Origin: Streptomyces sp. D2-8
GTDB lineage: Bacteria > Actinomycetota > Actinomycetes > Streptomycetales > Streptomycetaceae
Assembly: GCF_023184515.1 (NCBI RefSeq)
Contig: NZ_JAAHBP010000001.1
Span: 1,054,001 to 1,118,000, forward strand
Direction of reading: 5' to 3'
Length of the DNA stretch: 64,000 nucleotides
Part shown: in pieces, positions 56,877-64,000 of the stretch
Numbering within the stretch: position 1 is the first letter of the stretch
Layout: the number at the start of each line of letters is the position of its first letter
Made by a program: the position numbers and the translations under genes
The notes under the pieces: generated by a model
Databases searched by the model: none
What the model saw: only the letters and a program-made list of their open reading frames with translations
Told to the model about the DNA's origin: nothing

Positions 56877-57634
56877 CGCGCTCCTTCCCGCCCCGAGTCG
56901 CCGAAGGTGCCACGGACCCGTGCGCCCACCCCGCTGAGGCCCGCCTCGAAGGTGAAGCCCTGCTCGAAGCGGTAGCTGCGGCGCACGTCCACGGGGTCGA
57001 TGCCGTTGAGCGCGGCCTTGGCCAGGCGGAGCAGCCGGCCGTCCTTGGCGGCGATCTCCCGGGCCAGCTCCAGGGCCGCGGCGCGCAGTTCGGTGCGCGG
57101 TACCACCCGCCACACCGAGCCGTGCGCGTGCAGGTCGGCCGCGCTCGCCGTGCGCGCCGTGTAGTACAGCGCGCGCATCAGGTGCTGAGGGACCAGCCGG
57201 GCCAGATGCGTGGCCGCGCCCAGGGCGCCGCGGTCCAGCTCGGGCAGCCCGAACACCGCGTCCTCGCTCGCCACGATCGCGTCCGCGTTCCCCACGAGGC
57301 CGATGCCGCCGCCCAGGCAGAAGCCCTGCACCGCCGCCACGACCGGCACCTCGCACTCGTAGACCGCCGCGAAGGCCTGCGCGCAGCCGCTGTTCGCGCC
57401 GAGCAGTGCGCTGTGCTCCCGGTCGTCCGCCTGCAACTCCTTGATGTCCACACCCGCGTTGAAGCCACGCCCCTCGGCGGCCAGCACCACGCACCGGACC
57501 TCCGGGTCACGTCCGGCCGCGCGCACCGCGTCGGCCAGGGCGTACCAGCCCGCCACCGGCAGGGCGTTCACCGGCGGGAAGTCGACCGTGACGACCGCTA
57601 CGCCCTTTTCCCCGCACGAGGTGGAGACACCCAT
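56873..57634 (-). CDS. Enoyl-CoA hydratase/isomerase family protein (EchA20-like)
   Basis: 253 residues of the crotonase fold: VVTVDFPPVNALPVAGWYALADAV, RGFNAGVDIKELQ (oxyanion), VAAVQGFCLGGGIGLVGNADAIVASEDAVFGLPELDRGALGAATHLARLVP. EchA20 in mycobacteria hydrolyses a ring of the HIEC-CoA intermediate. First gene of the minus-strand branch (echA20-ipdA-ipdB-ipdC); its ATG 57634 is 10 bases outside the inverted repeat at 57645-57684. Confidence 0.9.
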   Translation of the reverse strand: MGVSTSCGEKGVAVVTVDFPPVNALPVAGWYALADAVRAAGRDPEVRCVVLAAEGRGFNAGVDIKELQADDREHSALLGANSGCAQAFAAVYECEVPVVAAVQGFCLGGGIGLVGNADAIVASEDAVFGLPELDRGALGAATHLARLVPQHLMRALYYTARTASAADLHAHGSVWRVVPRTELRAAALELAREIAAKDGRLLRLAKAALNGIDPVDVRRSYRFEQGFTFEAGLSGVGARVRGTFGDSGREGAR

Positions 57635-57644
57635 GGCCGCATCA

Positions 57645-57684
57645 GCTACCTTTCCACCAAACGTTTGTTAGGTGGAAAGGTAGC
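57645..57684. promoter_or_regulatory. KstR2-like operator 2 within a 14-bp perfect inverted repeat
   Basis: The core ACCAAACGTTTGTT (57656-57669) matches operator 1. It sits in a larger structure: GCTACCTTTCCACC (57645-57658) is exactly complementary to GGTGGAAAGGTAGC (57671-57684) around a 12-base centre. Both arms end in a purine-rich GGTGGAAAGG that can act as ribosome binding site for the divergent genes at 57634 and 57690. Confidence 0.75.
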
Positions 57685-57689
57685 AGCGC

Positions 57690-58454
57690 ATGGAGCTGGA
57701 CGGGAAGGTCGCCGTCGTCACGGGCGGGACCCGTGGCGTCGGCGCCGGCATCGCGCGTGCCTTCGTACGGGCGGGCGCCGAGGTCGTGGTCTGCGCCCGC
57801 CGGCCCCCGGAAGCCCCGCTCCCCGGAACCGAGTTCGTGCCGCTGGACGTCCGGGACACCGACGCCGTCGGACGCCTGTTCGCCGGTCTGCCCCGGCTGG
57901 ACGTCCTCGTCAACAACGCGGGTGGCGCGCCCCACCGGCTGCTCACCGAGGCCGGGGCGGACCGGCACGCGCGCGTGGTGGAGCTCAACCTGCTCGCGCC
58001 GCTGGCCGTGTCCCTCGCCGCGTACGACCGGCTCCGGCGCGCCGGAGGCTCGATCGTCATGATCGGCAGCGTCAGCGGCGGCCGCCCCTCGCCCGGCACC
58101 GCCGCCTACGGCGCCGCCAAGGCGGGCCTGGAGAGCCTCGCCCGCTCGATGGCCGTGGAGTGGGCGCCCGACATCCGGGTCAACACCCTCGTCGTGGGCA
58201 TGGTCCGCACGGAACTGTCCCACCTCCACTACGGCGACCAGGACGGCATCGACGCGGTCGCCCGCACGGTCCCGCTGGGGCGTTTCGCCCAGCCGTCCGA
58301 CGTGGGTGCCGCCGCGGTGTTCCTGGCGTCCGACGCCGCCGCGTACATCAGCGGGGCGAGCCTGCTGGTGCACGGCGGCGGGGAGCGGCCGGCGTTCCTG
58401 GACGCGGCCACCGCCGACCACACGCCCGTCGCGGGCCAGGGAGAGCTGACATGA
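57690..58454 (+). CDS. Short-chain dehydrogenase/reductase (Rv3549c-like)
   Basis: 254 residues: VAVVTGGTRGVGAGIARAF, VVCARRPP, LDVLVNNAGGAPH, SIVMIGSVSGGRPSPGTAAYGAAKAGLESLARS (catalytic Ser, Tyr, Lys) and ISGASLLVHGGGERP. Divergent from the echA20-like gene over operator 2, as is the SDR gene in mycobacterial clusters. ATG 57690. Its stop overlaps the next SDR start. Confidence 0.9.
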   Translation: MELDGKVAVVTGGTRGVGAGIARAFVRAGAEVVVCARRPPEAPLPGTEFVPLDVRDTDAVGRLFAGLPRLDVLVNNAGGAPHRLLTEAGADRHARVVELNLLAPLAVSLAAYDRLRRAGGSIVMIGSVSGGRPSPGTAAYGAAKAGLESLARSMAVEWAPDIRVNTLVVGMVRTELSHLHYGDQDGIDAVARTVPLGRFAQPSDVGAAAVFLASDAAAYISGASLLVHGGGERPAFLDAATADHTPVAGQGELT

Positions 58455-59356
58455 GCGGTATCTGCGCGGACCGGGTCGTCGTCGTGACGGGCGCGGGGCG
58501 GGGGCTCGGCCGGGCCCACGCGCTCGCGTTCGCGGCCGAGGGGGCACGGCTGGTCGTCAACGACCTCGGGGTGGGGCTCGACGGCACGCCCGGACCCGAC
58601 GGTCCCGCCGCCCGGGTCGCCGCGGAGATCCGCGCGGCGGGCGGCGAAGCGGTGCCGCACGGCGGTGACATCGCCACGCCCGAGGGCGCCGCCTCACTGG
58701 TCCGGACCGCCCTGGAGACGTACGGCCGGCTGGACACCCTCGTCAACAACGCGGGCTTCCTGCGCGACCGGATGCTGGTCAACCTCGACGAGGACGACTT
58801 CGACGCCGTCGTACGCGTCCATCTCAAGGGCCACTTCCTGCCCCTGCGGCACGCGGCCGCGCACTGGCGGTCCGAGGCGAAGGCGGGCCGCCGCCCCGAG
58901 GCCCGGATCATCAACACCAGCAGCGGCGCGGGCCTGCTGGGCTCGGTCGGGCAGGGCAACTACAGCGCCGCCAAGGCCGCGATCGTCGCCCTGACCCTGG
59001 TCGCCGCGGCCGAACTGCGCCGCTACGGAGTCCAGGTCAACGCGATCGCCCCCGCCGCCCGGACCCGGATGACCGAACGCACCTTCGCGGACACCATGAC
59101 GGCCCCCGGTTCGGGCTTCGACGCCATGGCCCCGGAGAACGTCTCGCCCCTGGTCGTCTGGCTGGGATCCGCCGCGAGCGCGGGGGTGACGGGCCGGGTC
59201 TTCGAGGCGGAGGGCGGCCGGATCACGGTGATGGAGGGCTGGAGGCCGGGCCCGAGCACGGACAAGGGCGGACGGTGGACCCCGGCCGAGGCGGGCGAAC
59301 AGACCCGGAAACTCCTGTCGGAGGCGCAGACACCCGGAACGGTCTACGGGTCTTAG
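58451..59356 (+). CDS. Short-chain dehydrogenase/reductase (Rv3548c-like)
   Basis: 301 residues, longer than a standard SDR and like the (3R)-hydroxyacyl-CoA dehydrogenase type: VVVTGAGRGLGRAHALAFAAEGARLVVNDLGVGLDG, GGEAVPHGGDIAT, LVNNAGFLRDRMLVNLDEDDFDAVV, INTSSGAGLLGSVGQGNYSAAKAAIVALT (Ser, Tyr, Lys). The C-terminus has an added tail with RKLLSEAQTPGTVYGS. ATG 58451 overlaps the previous stop (ATGA). Last gene of the rightward branch. Confidence 0.9.
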   Translation: MSGICADRVVVVTGAGRGLGRAHALAFAAEGARLVVNDLGVGLDGTPGPDGPAARVAAEIRAAGGEAVPHGGDIATPEGAASLVRTALETYGRLDTLVNNAGFLRDRMLVNLDEDDFDAVVRVHLKGHFLPLRHAAAHWRSEAKAGRRPEARIINTSSGAGLLGSVGQGNYSAAKAAIVALTLVAAAELRRYGVQVNAIAPAARTRMTERTFADTMTAPGSGFDAMAPENVSPLVVWLGSAASAGVTGRVFEAEGGRITVMEGWRPGPSTDKGGRWTPAEAGEQTRKLLSEAQTPGTVYGS

Positions 59357-59431
59357 AGACCGCGCGAGCACCTGTCACTGCGACTGGGCCGGGCCGGGGT
59401 TCCGGGGCGGGCCCAGCACCCCGCGCGCGCC

Positions 59432-60319
59432 CTACGTGTCGCACTCCAGCATGCTCCGGCACAGCGCGCACCGCGCCCGGACCCGCCCCCGCACCGGCAC
59501 CCTGATCCGCTGATGGCACGTGGGGCAGGGAAACGACACCCGCAACCGTCCGTCCCCGTCGGGGGAGAACGCGTACCGCACCCCCTGCCGGGGCGGGTCC
59601 GCCGACGCGTGCCGCCGGTCCCGGGCGTACCGCCGCCGCCCCGCCCACCCCGCCGCGGTCAGCGGCGGCTGCCGCTCGTCACGGCGGGCCAGCTCCATCC
59701 CCTTCCCGTACGCCGTGTACGCCTGCGCACTGGTGAACCACACCGACGGGTCCTCCCCGAAGAACAGCGCCCGCTTGGCCAGCACGTACCCGAACTCCTC
59801 CGGCGTGAGATACCCCAGCTTCTGCGACGACGCCCCGTCCTCCCGGTACGCGTCCAGCAGCAGCCACCCCGCACCCAGATACGTCGTCGCCGTGTCCGTG
59901 AGGATCTCGTTGTCCCGGACGCCCGGGAAGGACAGGTCGAGACGATGCAGATACACGTGCATCACCTCGTGTGCGAGAGCCGCCCCGATGTCCCGCCGAT
60001 GCGTACGGAACCGGTCGTTCAGCTCCACGAAGTACTCCGGCCCGGCCGTGAGCTCCACGTTCGCCGCGTGCCGCATCTCCCGGAAGCCCACGATCAGCCG
60101 GGCGTCCGGCAGCCGGTAGTGCCGCACCAGCTCGTGCGCCACCCGCTGCGCCCCCAGATGCAGGTCGTCGGTGTCGCAGAACGCCACGTCGGCGGGGACC
60201 ACACTGGTCGCGAACGTCTGGACGGTGTCGTACGACAGTCGCCTGTACAGCGCCGTGATGGCGGCCCGCACCGTCTCCAGATGCGGGTAGCCGTGCTCGA
60301 CCGGCCCGTCGTTCGCCAC
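59432..60319 (-). CDS. Putative zinc metalloprotein with HExxH and C-terminal zinc ribbon
   Basis: 295 residues, not assigned to a named family. The middle has ALAHEVMHVYLHRLDLS, an HExxH zinc-protease-like motif, with possible third ligand in DTATTYLGAGW; preceding it is NVELTAGPEYFVELNDRF. The C-terminus has a Cys pattern CPTCH...CALC typical of a zinc ribbon, after a basic linker. Start GTG 60319. No signal peptide, so it is probably cytoplasmic. Neighbours give no clue. Confidence 0.8.
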   Translation of the reverse strand: MANDGPVEHGYPHLETVRAAITALYRRLSYDTVQTFATSVVPADVAFCDTDDLHLGAQRVAHELVRHYRLPDARLIVGFREMRHAANVELTAGPEYFVELNDRFRTHRRDIGAALAHEVMHVYLHRLDLSFPGVRDNEILTDTATTYLGAGWLLLDAYREDGASSQKLGYLTPEEFGYVLAKRALFFGEDPSVWFTSAQAYTAYGKGMELARRDERQPPLTAAGWAGRRRYARDRRHASADPPRQGVRYAFSPDGDGRLRVSFPCPTCHQRIRVPVRGRVRARCALCRSMLECDT

Positions 60320-60440
60320 GCCTCACCCCCAAGACGCCCCTGAACCCGGTTCCACTGTACGAGGAGCGACCCGCCGCGGACGGACGCCGCACGGCGAAAA
60401 CCGGTCGTCGCCGCCCGGCGCCTGCGGCAGAATCCGGGCC

Positions 60441-60917
60441 GTGACCAGCGAACAGCACTCTGTCGCCGCCTCGCTCCGGGTGGGCGGCCAGGACGACGAC
60501 CTCGAAAAACGGCTCGACGAGGAGCTGACCGCCTTCAACACCGCCGCCGCCGGCGGAGCCGTCACCGAGCCCCTCTCCGTCCGCGTCACCGACGGGACCG
60601 GCGAGCTCGTCGGCGGGCTCACCGCCTGGACCTGGGGCACCCTGTGCTCGGTGGACCTGCTCTGGGTGCGCGAGGACCAGCGGTACTCCGGCTGGGGCGG
60701 CCGGCTGATGCGCGCCGCGGAGGCCGAGGCCGCCCGGCGCGGCTGCACCGACATGATCGTCTCCACATACAGCTTCCAGGCACCCGGCTTCTACCCGAGG
60801 CTCGGCTTCCGGGAACGGGCCCGCATCCCGGGCGTCCCCGGCGGTCACCAGGACGTCTGCTTTCACAAGCAACTCCCACCGCCGAAGGATGAGACGGCCG
60901 GTGGCCACCCGGCGTGA
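60441..60917 (+). CDS. GNAT-family N-acetyltransferase
   Basis: 158 residues: central VGGLTAWTWGTLCSVDLLWVREDQRYSGWGGRLMRAAEAEAARRGCTDMIVSTYSFQAPGFYPRLGF has the V-shaped strand, the acetyl-CoA loop (R-Y-S-G-W-G-G-R-L) and the late FYPRLGF of GNAT enzymes. GTG 60441 matches the start VTSEQHSVAA. The substrate is unknown. It precedes chorismate mutase by 20 bases. Confidence 0.9.
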   Translation: MTSEQHSVAASLRVGGQDDDLEKRLDEELTAFNTAAAGGAVTEPLSVRVTDGTGELVGGLTAWTWGTLCSVDLLWVREDQRYSGWGGRLMRAAEAEAARRGCTDMIVSTYSFQAPGFYPRLGFRERARIPGVPGGHQDVCFHKQLPPPKDETAGGHPA

Positions 60918-60937
60918 TCCCCGTAGGCTGACGCCCC

Positions 60938-61288
60938 ATGACCACCAGCAACACCGGTTCCCGTGACGTCGACCCCGCCGTCCGCGAAGAGCTCGCCCGG
61001 CTGCGCGCCAGCATCGACAACATCGACGCGGCCGTCGTCCACATGCTCGCCGAGCGCTTCAAGTGCACCCAGCAGGTCGGCCACCTCAAGGCCGAGCACC
61101 AGCTGCCGCCCGCCGACCCGGCCCGCGAGGCCCGCCAGATCGCCCGGCTGCGCGCGCTCGCCGAAGACGCCAAGCTGGACCCGGCCTTCGCCGAGAAGTT
61201 CCTGAACTTCATCGTCGCCGAGGTCATCCGCCACCACGAGCGCATCGCGGACGAGGCGCTCAACGGCTCCGCGACCGCCGGTAACTGA
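60938..61288 (+). CDS. Chorismate mutase (AroQ type II)
   Basis: 116 residues, all helical: ELARLRASIDNIDAAVVHMLAERFKCTQQVGHLKAEHQLPPADPAREARQIARLRALAE, the conserved Arg, Lys and Glu pattern of the AroQ core. It makes prephenate for Phe and Tyr and competes with TrpE for chorismate. No prephenate dehydratase is fused. ATG 60938. Confidence 0.92.
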   Translation: MTTSNTGSRDVDPAVREELARLRASIDNIDAAVVHMLAERFKCTQQVGHLKAEHQLPPADPAREARQIARLRALAEDAKLDPAFAEKFLNFIVAEVIRHHERIADEALNGSATAGN

Positions 61289-61321
61289 CCTCGGGGGAGT
61301 GACACGGCGCCCCGGGCGGGG

Positions 61322-61344
61322 CATGCTGCGCTGTGCACAGCATG
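61322..61344. promoter_or_regulatory. Inverted repeat upstream of the response regulator
   Basis: CATGCTG (61322-61328) and CAGCATG (61338-61344) form a 7-bp inverted repeat with a 9-base spacer, followed by GTCAGCTGAC. It is 72 bases before the response regulator start and could be an operator or the terminator of the chorismate mutase gene. Confidence 0.35.
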
Positions 61345-61415
61345 TCAGCTGACGAGCACTGCGCGTCAGCGTCCCGGACTACTCTGGTCCTCCACGAGGG
61401 AGGGGGCGTCGGGCC

Positions 61416-61964
61416 ATGCCGTCGGATACCAGGATCCTCATCGTCGACGACCACGAGGACACGCTGTACGCGCTGGAGAGCGCCCTGGCCCCGCTGGGCT
61501 ACCTGCTCGGCCGCGCCACCAGCGGCGACGAGGCACTCAAGCAGGTGCTCCGCGGCCAGGTCGGCCTGCTGCTGCTCGATGTGCGCATGCCCGGCGTCAG
61601 CGGGCTGGAGGTCGTGCGCTACATGCGGCGCGTGGAGCAGACCCAGCACATCCCCGTGATCCTGCTCACCGGCTTCGGCGCCGACCACGAACTGACCACC
61701 ACCGCCTTCGGGCTCGGCGTCGCCGACCTCGTCATGAAGCCCGTGGACCCCTGGACGCTGCGCACCAAGGTCCGCTACCTCTACAACGCCCACCGGCGCC
61801 ATCTCGCCCTGGAACGGGAAGTGCACCGCCTGCGCGCCCTCGTCGCGGAGCACACCGAGACCACCGCGCACCTCCGGCCCGGCCTGCCGCATCCCGACGC
61901 GCGCGTCCCGGCGCAGCGGCCCATGGGGGCGCACGCCGGGGAGCTCGAAAAGGACCGCACCTAG
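61416..61964 (+). CDS. Receiver-only response regulator
   Basis: 182 residues. A CheY-like receiver domain is complete: acidic pair Asp11/Asp12 (ILIVDDHED), phospho-acceptor Asp55 (LLLLDVRMPG), Thr in VILLTGFG and Lys in LVMKPVDPW. After the receiver there is a coiled-coil-like region (HRRHLALEREVHRLRALVAEHTET) and a disordered tail; no DNA-binding domain. No sensor kinase is beside it. ATG 61416 follows GAGGGAGGGGG. Confidence 0.93.
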   Translation: MPSDTRILIVDDHEDTLYALESALAPLGYLLGRATSGDEALKQVLRGQVGLLLLDVRMPGVSGLEVVRYMRRVEQTQHIPVILLTGFGADHELTTTAFGLGVADLVMKPVDPWTLRTKVRYLYNAHRRHLALEREVHRLRALVAEHTETTAHLRPGLPHPDARVPAQRPMGAHAGELEKDRT

Positions 61965-62023
61965 ACCGGACATTGGGCACGTACCCGATCCGCCTCTGTG
62001 CCTTGCCGACACCATCAGGCAGC

Positions 62024-64000
62024 ATGTCACGCATGTCCGTACTGACGCGCGACGAAGCGCAGACCCGAGCAGAGCTCCTGGCCGTCCACCGCTACACGAT
62101 CGAACTCGACCTGACCGGCGGAGACGAGACCTTCGGCTCCCGCACCCTGATCAGGTTCGATGCCCGCGTGGACGGGGACACCTTCGTCGAGCTCAAGCCC
62201 GCCGAGCTGCGCTCCGTCACCCTCGACGGACACCCCCTGGACCCGGAAGCCCTGGACGGCAACCGGCTCGCCCTGCCCCACCTCACCGCCGGCGAGCACG
62301 AACTGCGCGTCGACGCGCGGATGCGCTACTCCCGCACCGGTGAGGGCATGCACCGCTTCACCGACCCCACCGACAACGAGACCTACGTCTACACCCAGCT
62401 GTTCCTGGACGACGTCCAGCGGGTCTTCGCCGCCTTCGACCAGCCCGACCTGAAAGCCGTCTTCGAGCTGTCGGTGAAGGCCCCGCAGAACTGGACCGTC
62501 CTCTGCAACGGCATCACCGAACAGGCCGACGGCGTATGGAAGGCGGCCCCCACACCGCTGATCTCCACCTACCTCGTCGCCGTCGCCGCCGGCCCCTGGC
62601 ACTCCGTGCGCACCGAGCACCGCGGCCTGCCCTTCGGCCTGCACTGCCGCCGCTCCCTCGCCCCCTACCTGGACGCCGACGCCGACGAACTCCTCGACAT
62701 CACGCGCGCGTGCTACGACCGCTACCACGAGAAGTTCGACGAGCCCTACCCGTTCGACTCCTACGACCAGGCCTTCGTCCCCGAGTTCAACGCCGGCGCC
62801 ATGGAGAACCCGGGCCTGGTCACCTTCCGCGACGAGTTCGTCTACCGCTCAGCCGTCACCGACACCGAACGCCAGACCCGCGCCATGGTCATCGCCCATG
62901 AGATGGCCCACATGTGGTTCGGCGATCTCGTCACCCTCAAGTGGTGGGACGACATCTGGCTCAACGAGTCCTTCGCCGAGTACATGGGCTACCAGACCCT
63001 CACCGAAGTGACCCTCGGGGGGTCTGGGGGGACTCCCCCCAGAAAATGGGGCACCGACACCTGGACCGACTTCGGCGTCACCCGCAAGTCCTGGGGCTAC
63101 GACGCCGACCAGCGCCCCTCCACCCACCCCGTCGCGCCCGAGGCCGTCGACGACACCGCCTCCGCGCTGCTCAACTTCGACGGCATCTCCTACGCCAAGG
63201 GCGCCAGCGCCCTGCGCCAACTGGTCGCCTGGCTCGGCGAGAAGGACTTCCTCGCCGGCATCAACACCCACTTCGCCCGGCACAAGTTCGCCAACGCCAC
63301 CCTCGCCGACTTCATCGACAACCTGGCCGGCGCCACCGACCGCGACGTCCACGCCTGGGCCGACGCCTGGCTGCGCACCACCGGCGTCGACACCCTCACC
63401 CCGCGGGTCACCCCCGGCGAGCACGGCACCTGCGCCCTCACCGTCGACCGCGCCGGCAGCCGCCCGCACCGCATCGCCGCCGGCCTCTACGACCGGGACC
63501 TCGGCGACGACGGCGGCCAGCTCGTCCTGCGCGAACTCCGGCACCTGGACCTCCCGCAGACCGACGCCCACCCCATCGGCAAGCGGCCGGCCCTGCTCCT
63601 CCTCAACGACGGCGACCTCAGCTACGCCAAGGTCCGCTTCGACCCCGAGTCCTTCGAGACCGTCCGCAAGGAGCTGTCCGGCCTGCCCGCACCGCTCACC
63701 CGCGCGGTCGTCTGGAACGCCCTGCGCGACGCCGTCCGCGACGGCGAACTCGCCCCCGGCGCCTACCTGGAGACCGCCCGGTCCCACCTCCCGCTGGAGA
63801 CGGACCTCGCCATCGTCCAGGGCGTGCTGGCCTTCGCCTCCGCCTACATCACCGACCGCTACCTCACGCCCGAGGAGCGGCCCGCCGCCCTCGCCACCCT
63901 CTCCGACCTGTGCCGCGACCTCATCCGCCGCACCGAGGACGGCGACAACCCCGGCCTGCGCCTGATCGCCGTACGCCAGCGCATCGACGTCGCCGCCCAC
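62024..64000 (+). CDS. pepN: Aminopeptidase N, M1 family (3' truncated by window)
   Basis: The first 659 residues of a zinc aminopeptidase. N-terminal beta domain (VHRYTIELDLTGGDETFGSRTLIRF), VQRVFAAFDQPDLKAVFELSV, the exopeptidase GAMENPGLVTF near residue 259 and the zinc site HEMAHMWFGDLVTLKWWDDIWLNESFAEY near 292 are clear. An in-frame GC-rich insert (63013-63049 region; LGGSGGTPPRKW) lies after the zinc helix. The frame is open at base 64000. ATG 62033 (MSVLTRDE) is the alternative start. Confidence 0.95.
   Translation, partial: MSRMSVLTRDEAQTRAELLAVHRYTIELDLTGGDETFGSRTLIRFDARVDGDTFVELKPAELRSVTLDGHPLDPEALDGNRLALPHLTAGEHELRVDARMRYSRTGEGMHRFTDPTDNETYVYTQLFLDDVQRVFAAFDQPDLKAVFELSVKAPQNWTVLCNGITEQADGVWKAAPTPLISTYLVAVAAGPWHSVRTEHRGLPFGLHCRRSLAPYLDADADELLDITRACYDRYHEKFDEPYPFDSYDQAFVPEFNAGAMENPGLVTFRDEFVYRSAVTDTERQTRAMVIAHEMAHMWFGDLVTLKWWDDIWLNESFAEYMGYQTLTEVTLGGSGGTPPRKWGTDTWTDFGVTRKSWGYDADQRPSTHPVAPEAVDDTASALLNFDGISYAKGASALRQLVAWLGEKDFLAGINTHFARHKFANATLADFIDNLAGATDRDVHAWADAWLRTTGVDTLTPRVTPGEHGTCALTVDRAGSRPHRIAAGLYDRDLGDDGGQLVLRELRHLDLPQTDAHPIGKRPALLLLNDGDLSYAKVRFDPESFETVRKELSGLPAPLTRAVVWNALRDAVRDGELAPGAYLETARSHLPLETDLAIVQGVLAFASAYITDRYLTPEERPAALATLSDLCRDLIRRTEDGDNPGLRLIAVRQRIDVAAH
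63023..63043. repeat. GC-rich hairpin inserted in the pepN coding region
   Basis: TCTGGGGGG (63023-63031), loop ACT, CCCCCCAGA (63035-63043): a perfect 9-bp stem inside pepN. It resembles palindromic elements (GGGGGGTCTGGGGGGACTCCCCCCAGAAAA) that I know mostly from streptomycete intergenic regions. It keeps the frame. Confidence 0.7.

Overview
High G+C, strong G/C bias at codon third positions, frequent GTG starts, short or absent leaders and the gene content (his and trp clusters using PriA, TrpM, an HGxxPAAW protein, GH46 chitosanase) point to a Streptomyces chromosome, in a conserved core region. I see no rRNA, tRNA, CRISPR array, transposase or phage gene.

Layout. 1-8.2 kb: 3' end of dnaE, a 55-aa basic protein, a NYN-domain protein, an ABC-2 exporter pair, a small membrane protein, YbaK, a LON-substrate-binding-domain protein and two lineage proteins of unknown function. 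10.0-15.7 kb: a tightly coupled his operon (hisD-hisC-hisB-54 aa ORF-hisH-priA-ridA-hisF) closed by a perfect hairpin. 16.5-23.4 kb: hisI and the dispersed trp genes (trpE, trpC, trpM, trpB, trpA) with small membrane proteins between them. There is no trpF; PriA is expected to do both isomerisations. 23.5-25.3 kb: a DsbA-like protein and lgt, ending in a 22-bp bidirectional terminator. 25.3-32.2 kb (minus strand): a six-gene, almost gapless operon with four different ADP-ribosylglycohydrolase-family genes followed by a class III CoA-transferase and a CitE-like lyase. 32.4-39.6 kb: a VIT1/CCC1 transporter and gltB-gltD. 39.7-47.8 kb: a GH46 chitosanase-like protein with a replaced catalytic acid, then an ABC/FtsX transporter zone that has been rearranged: one ABC system is intact, a second is a pair of 5'-truncated fragments abutting head to head, and the VWA gene at the right edge has a deleted pseudogene copy at the left edge. 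47.9-49.5 kb: an orphan cytochrome b (QcrB paralogue). 49.5-59.4 kb: an 11-gene catabolic cluster matching the actinobacterial KstR2/HIP regulon (steroid C/D-ring degradation), with two copies of a KstR2-like operator in its two divergent promoters. 59.4-64.0 kb: a putative HExxH zinc protein, a GNAT acetyltransferase, chorismate mutase, a receiver-only response regulator, and the 5' part of pepN with an in-frame GC-rich hairpin insertion.

Most noteworthy: (1) the four-paralogue ADP-ribosylglycohydrolase operon coupled to CoA-metabolism genes, one member having lost part of its metal site; (2) the HIP-like cluster with its paired operators, lacking a local fadD3; (3) the head-to-head truncated ABC genes and the VWA pseudogene; (4) the chitosanase with His in place of the general acid; (5) a GlnR-like motif before gltB. 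All identifications rest on reading motifs and gene order; no database search was possible.
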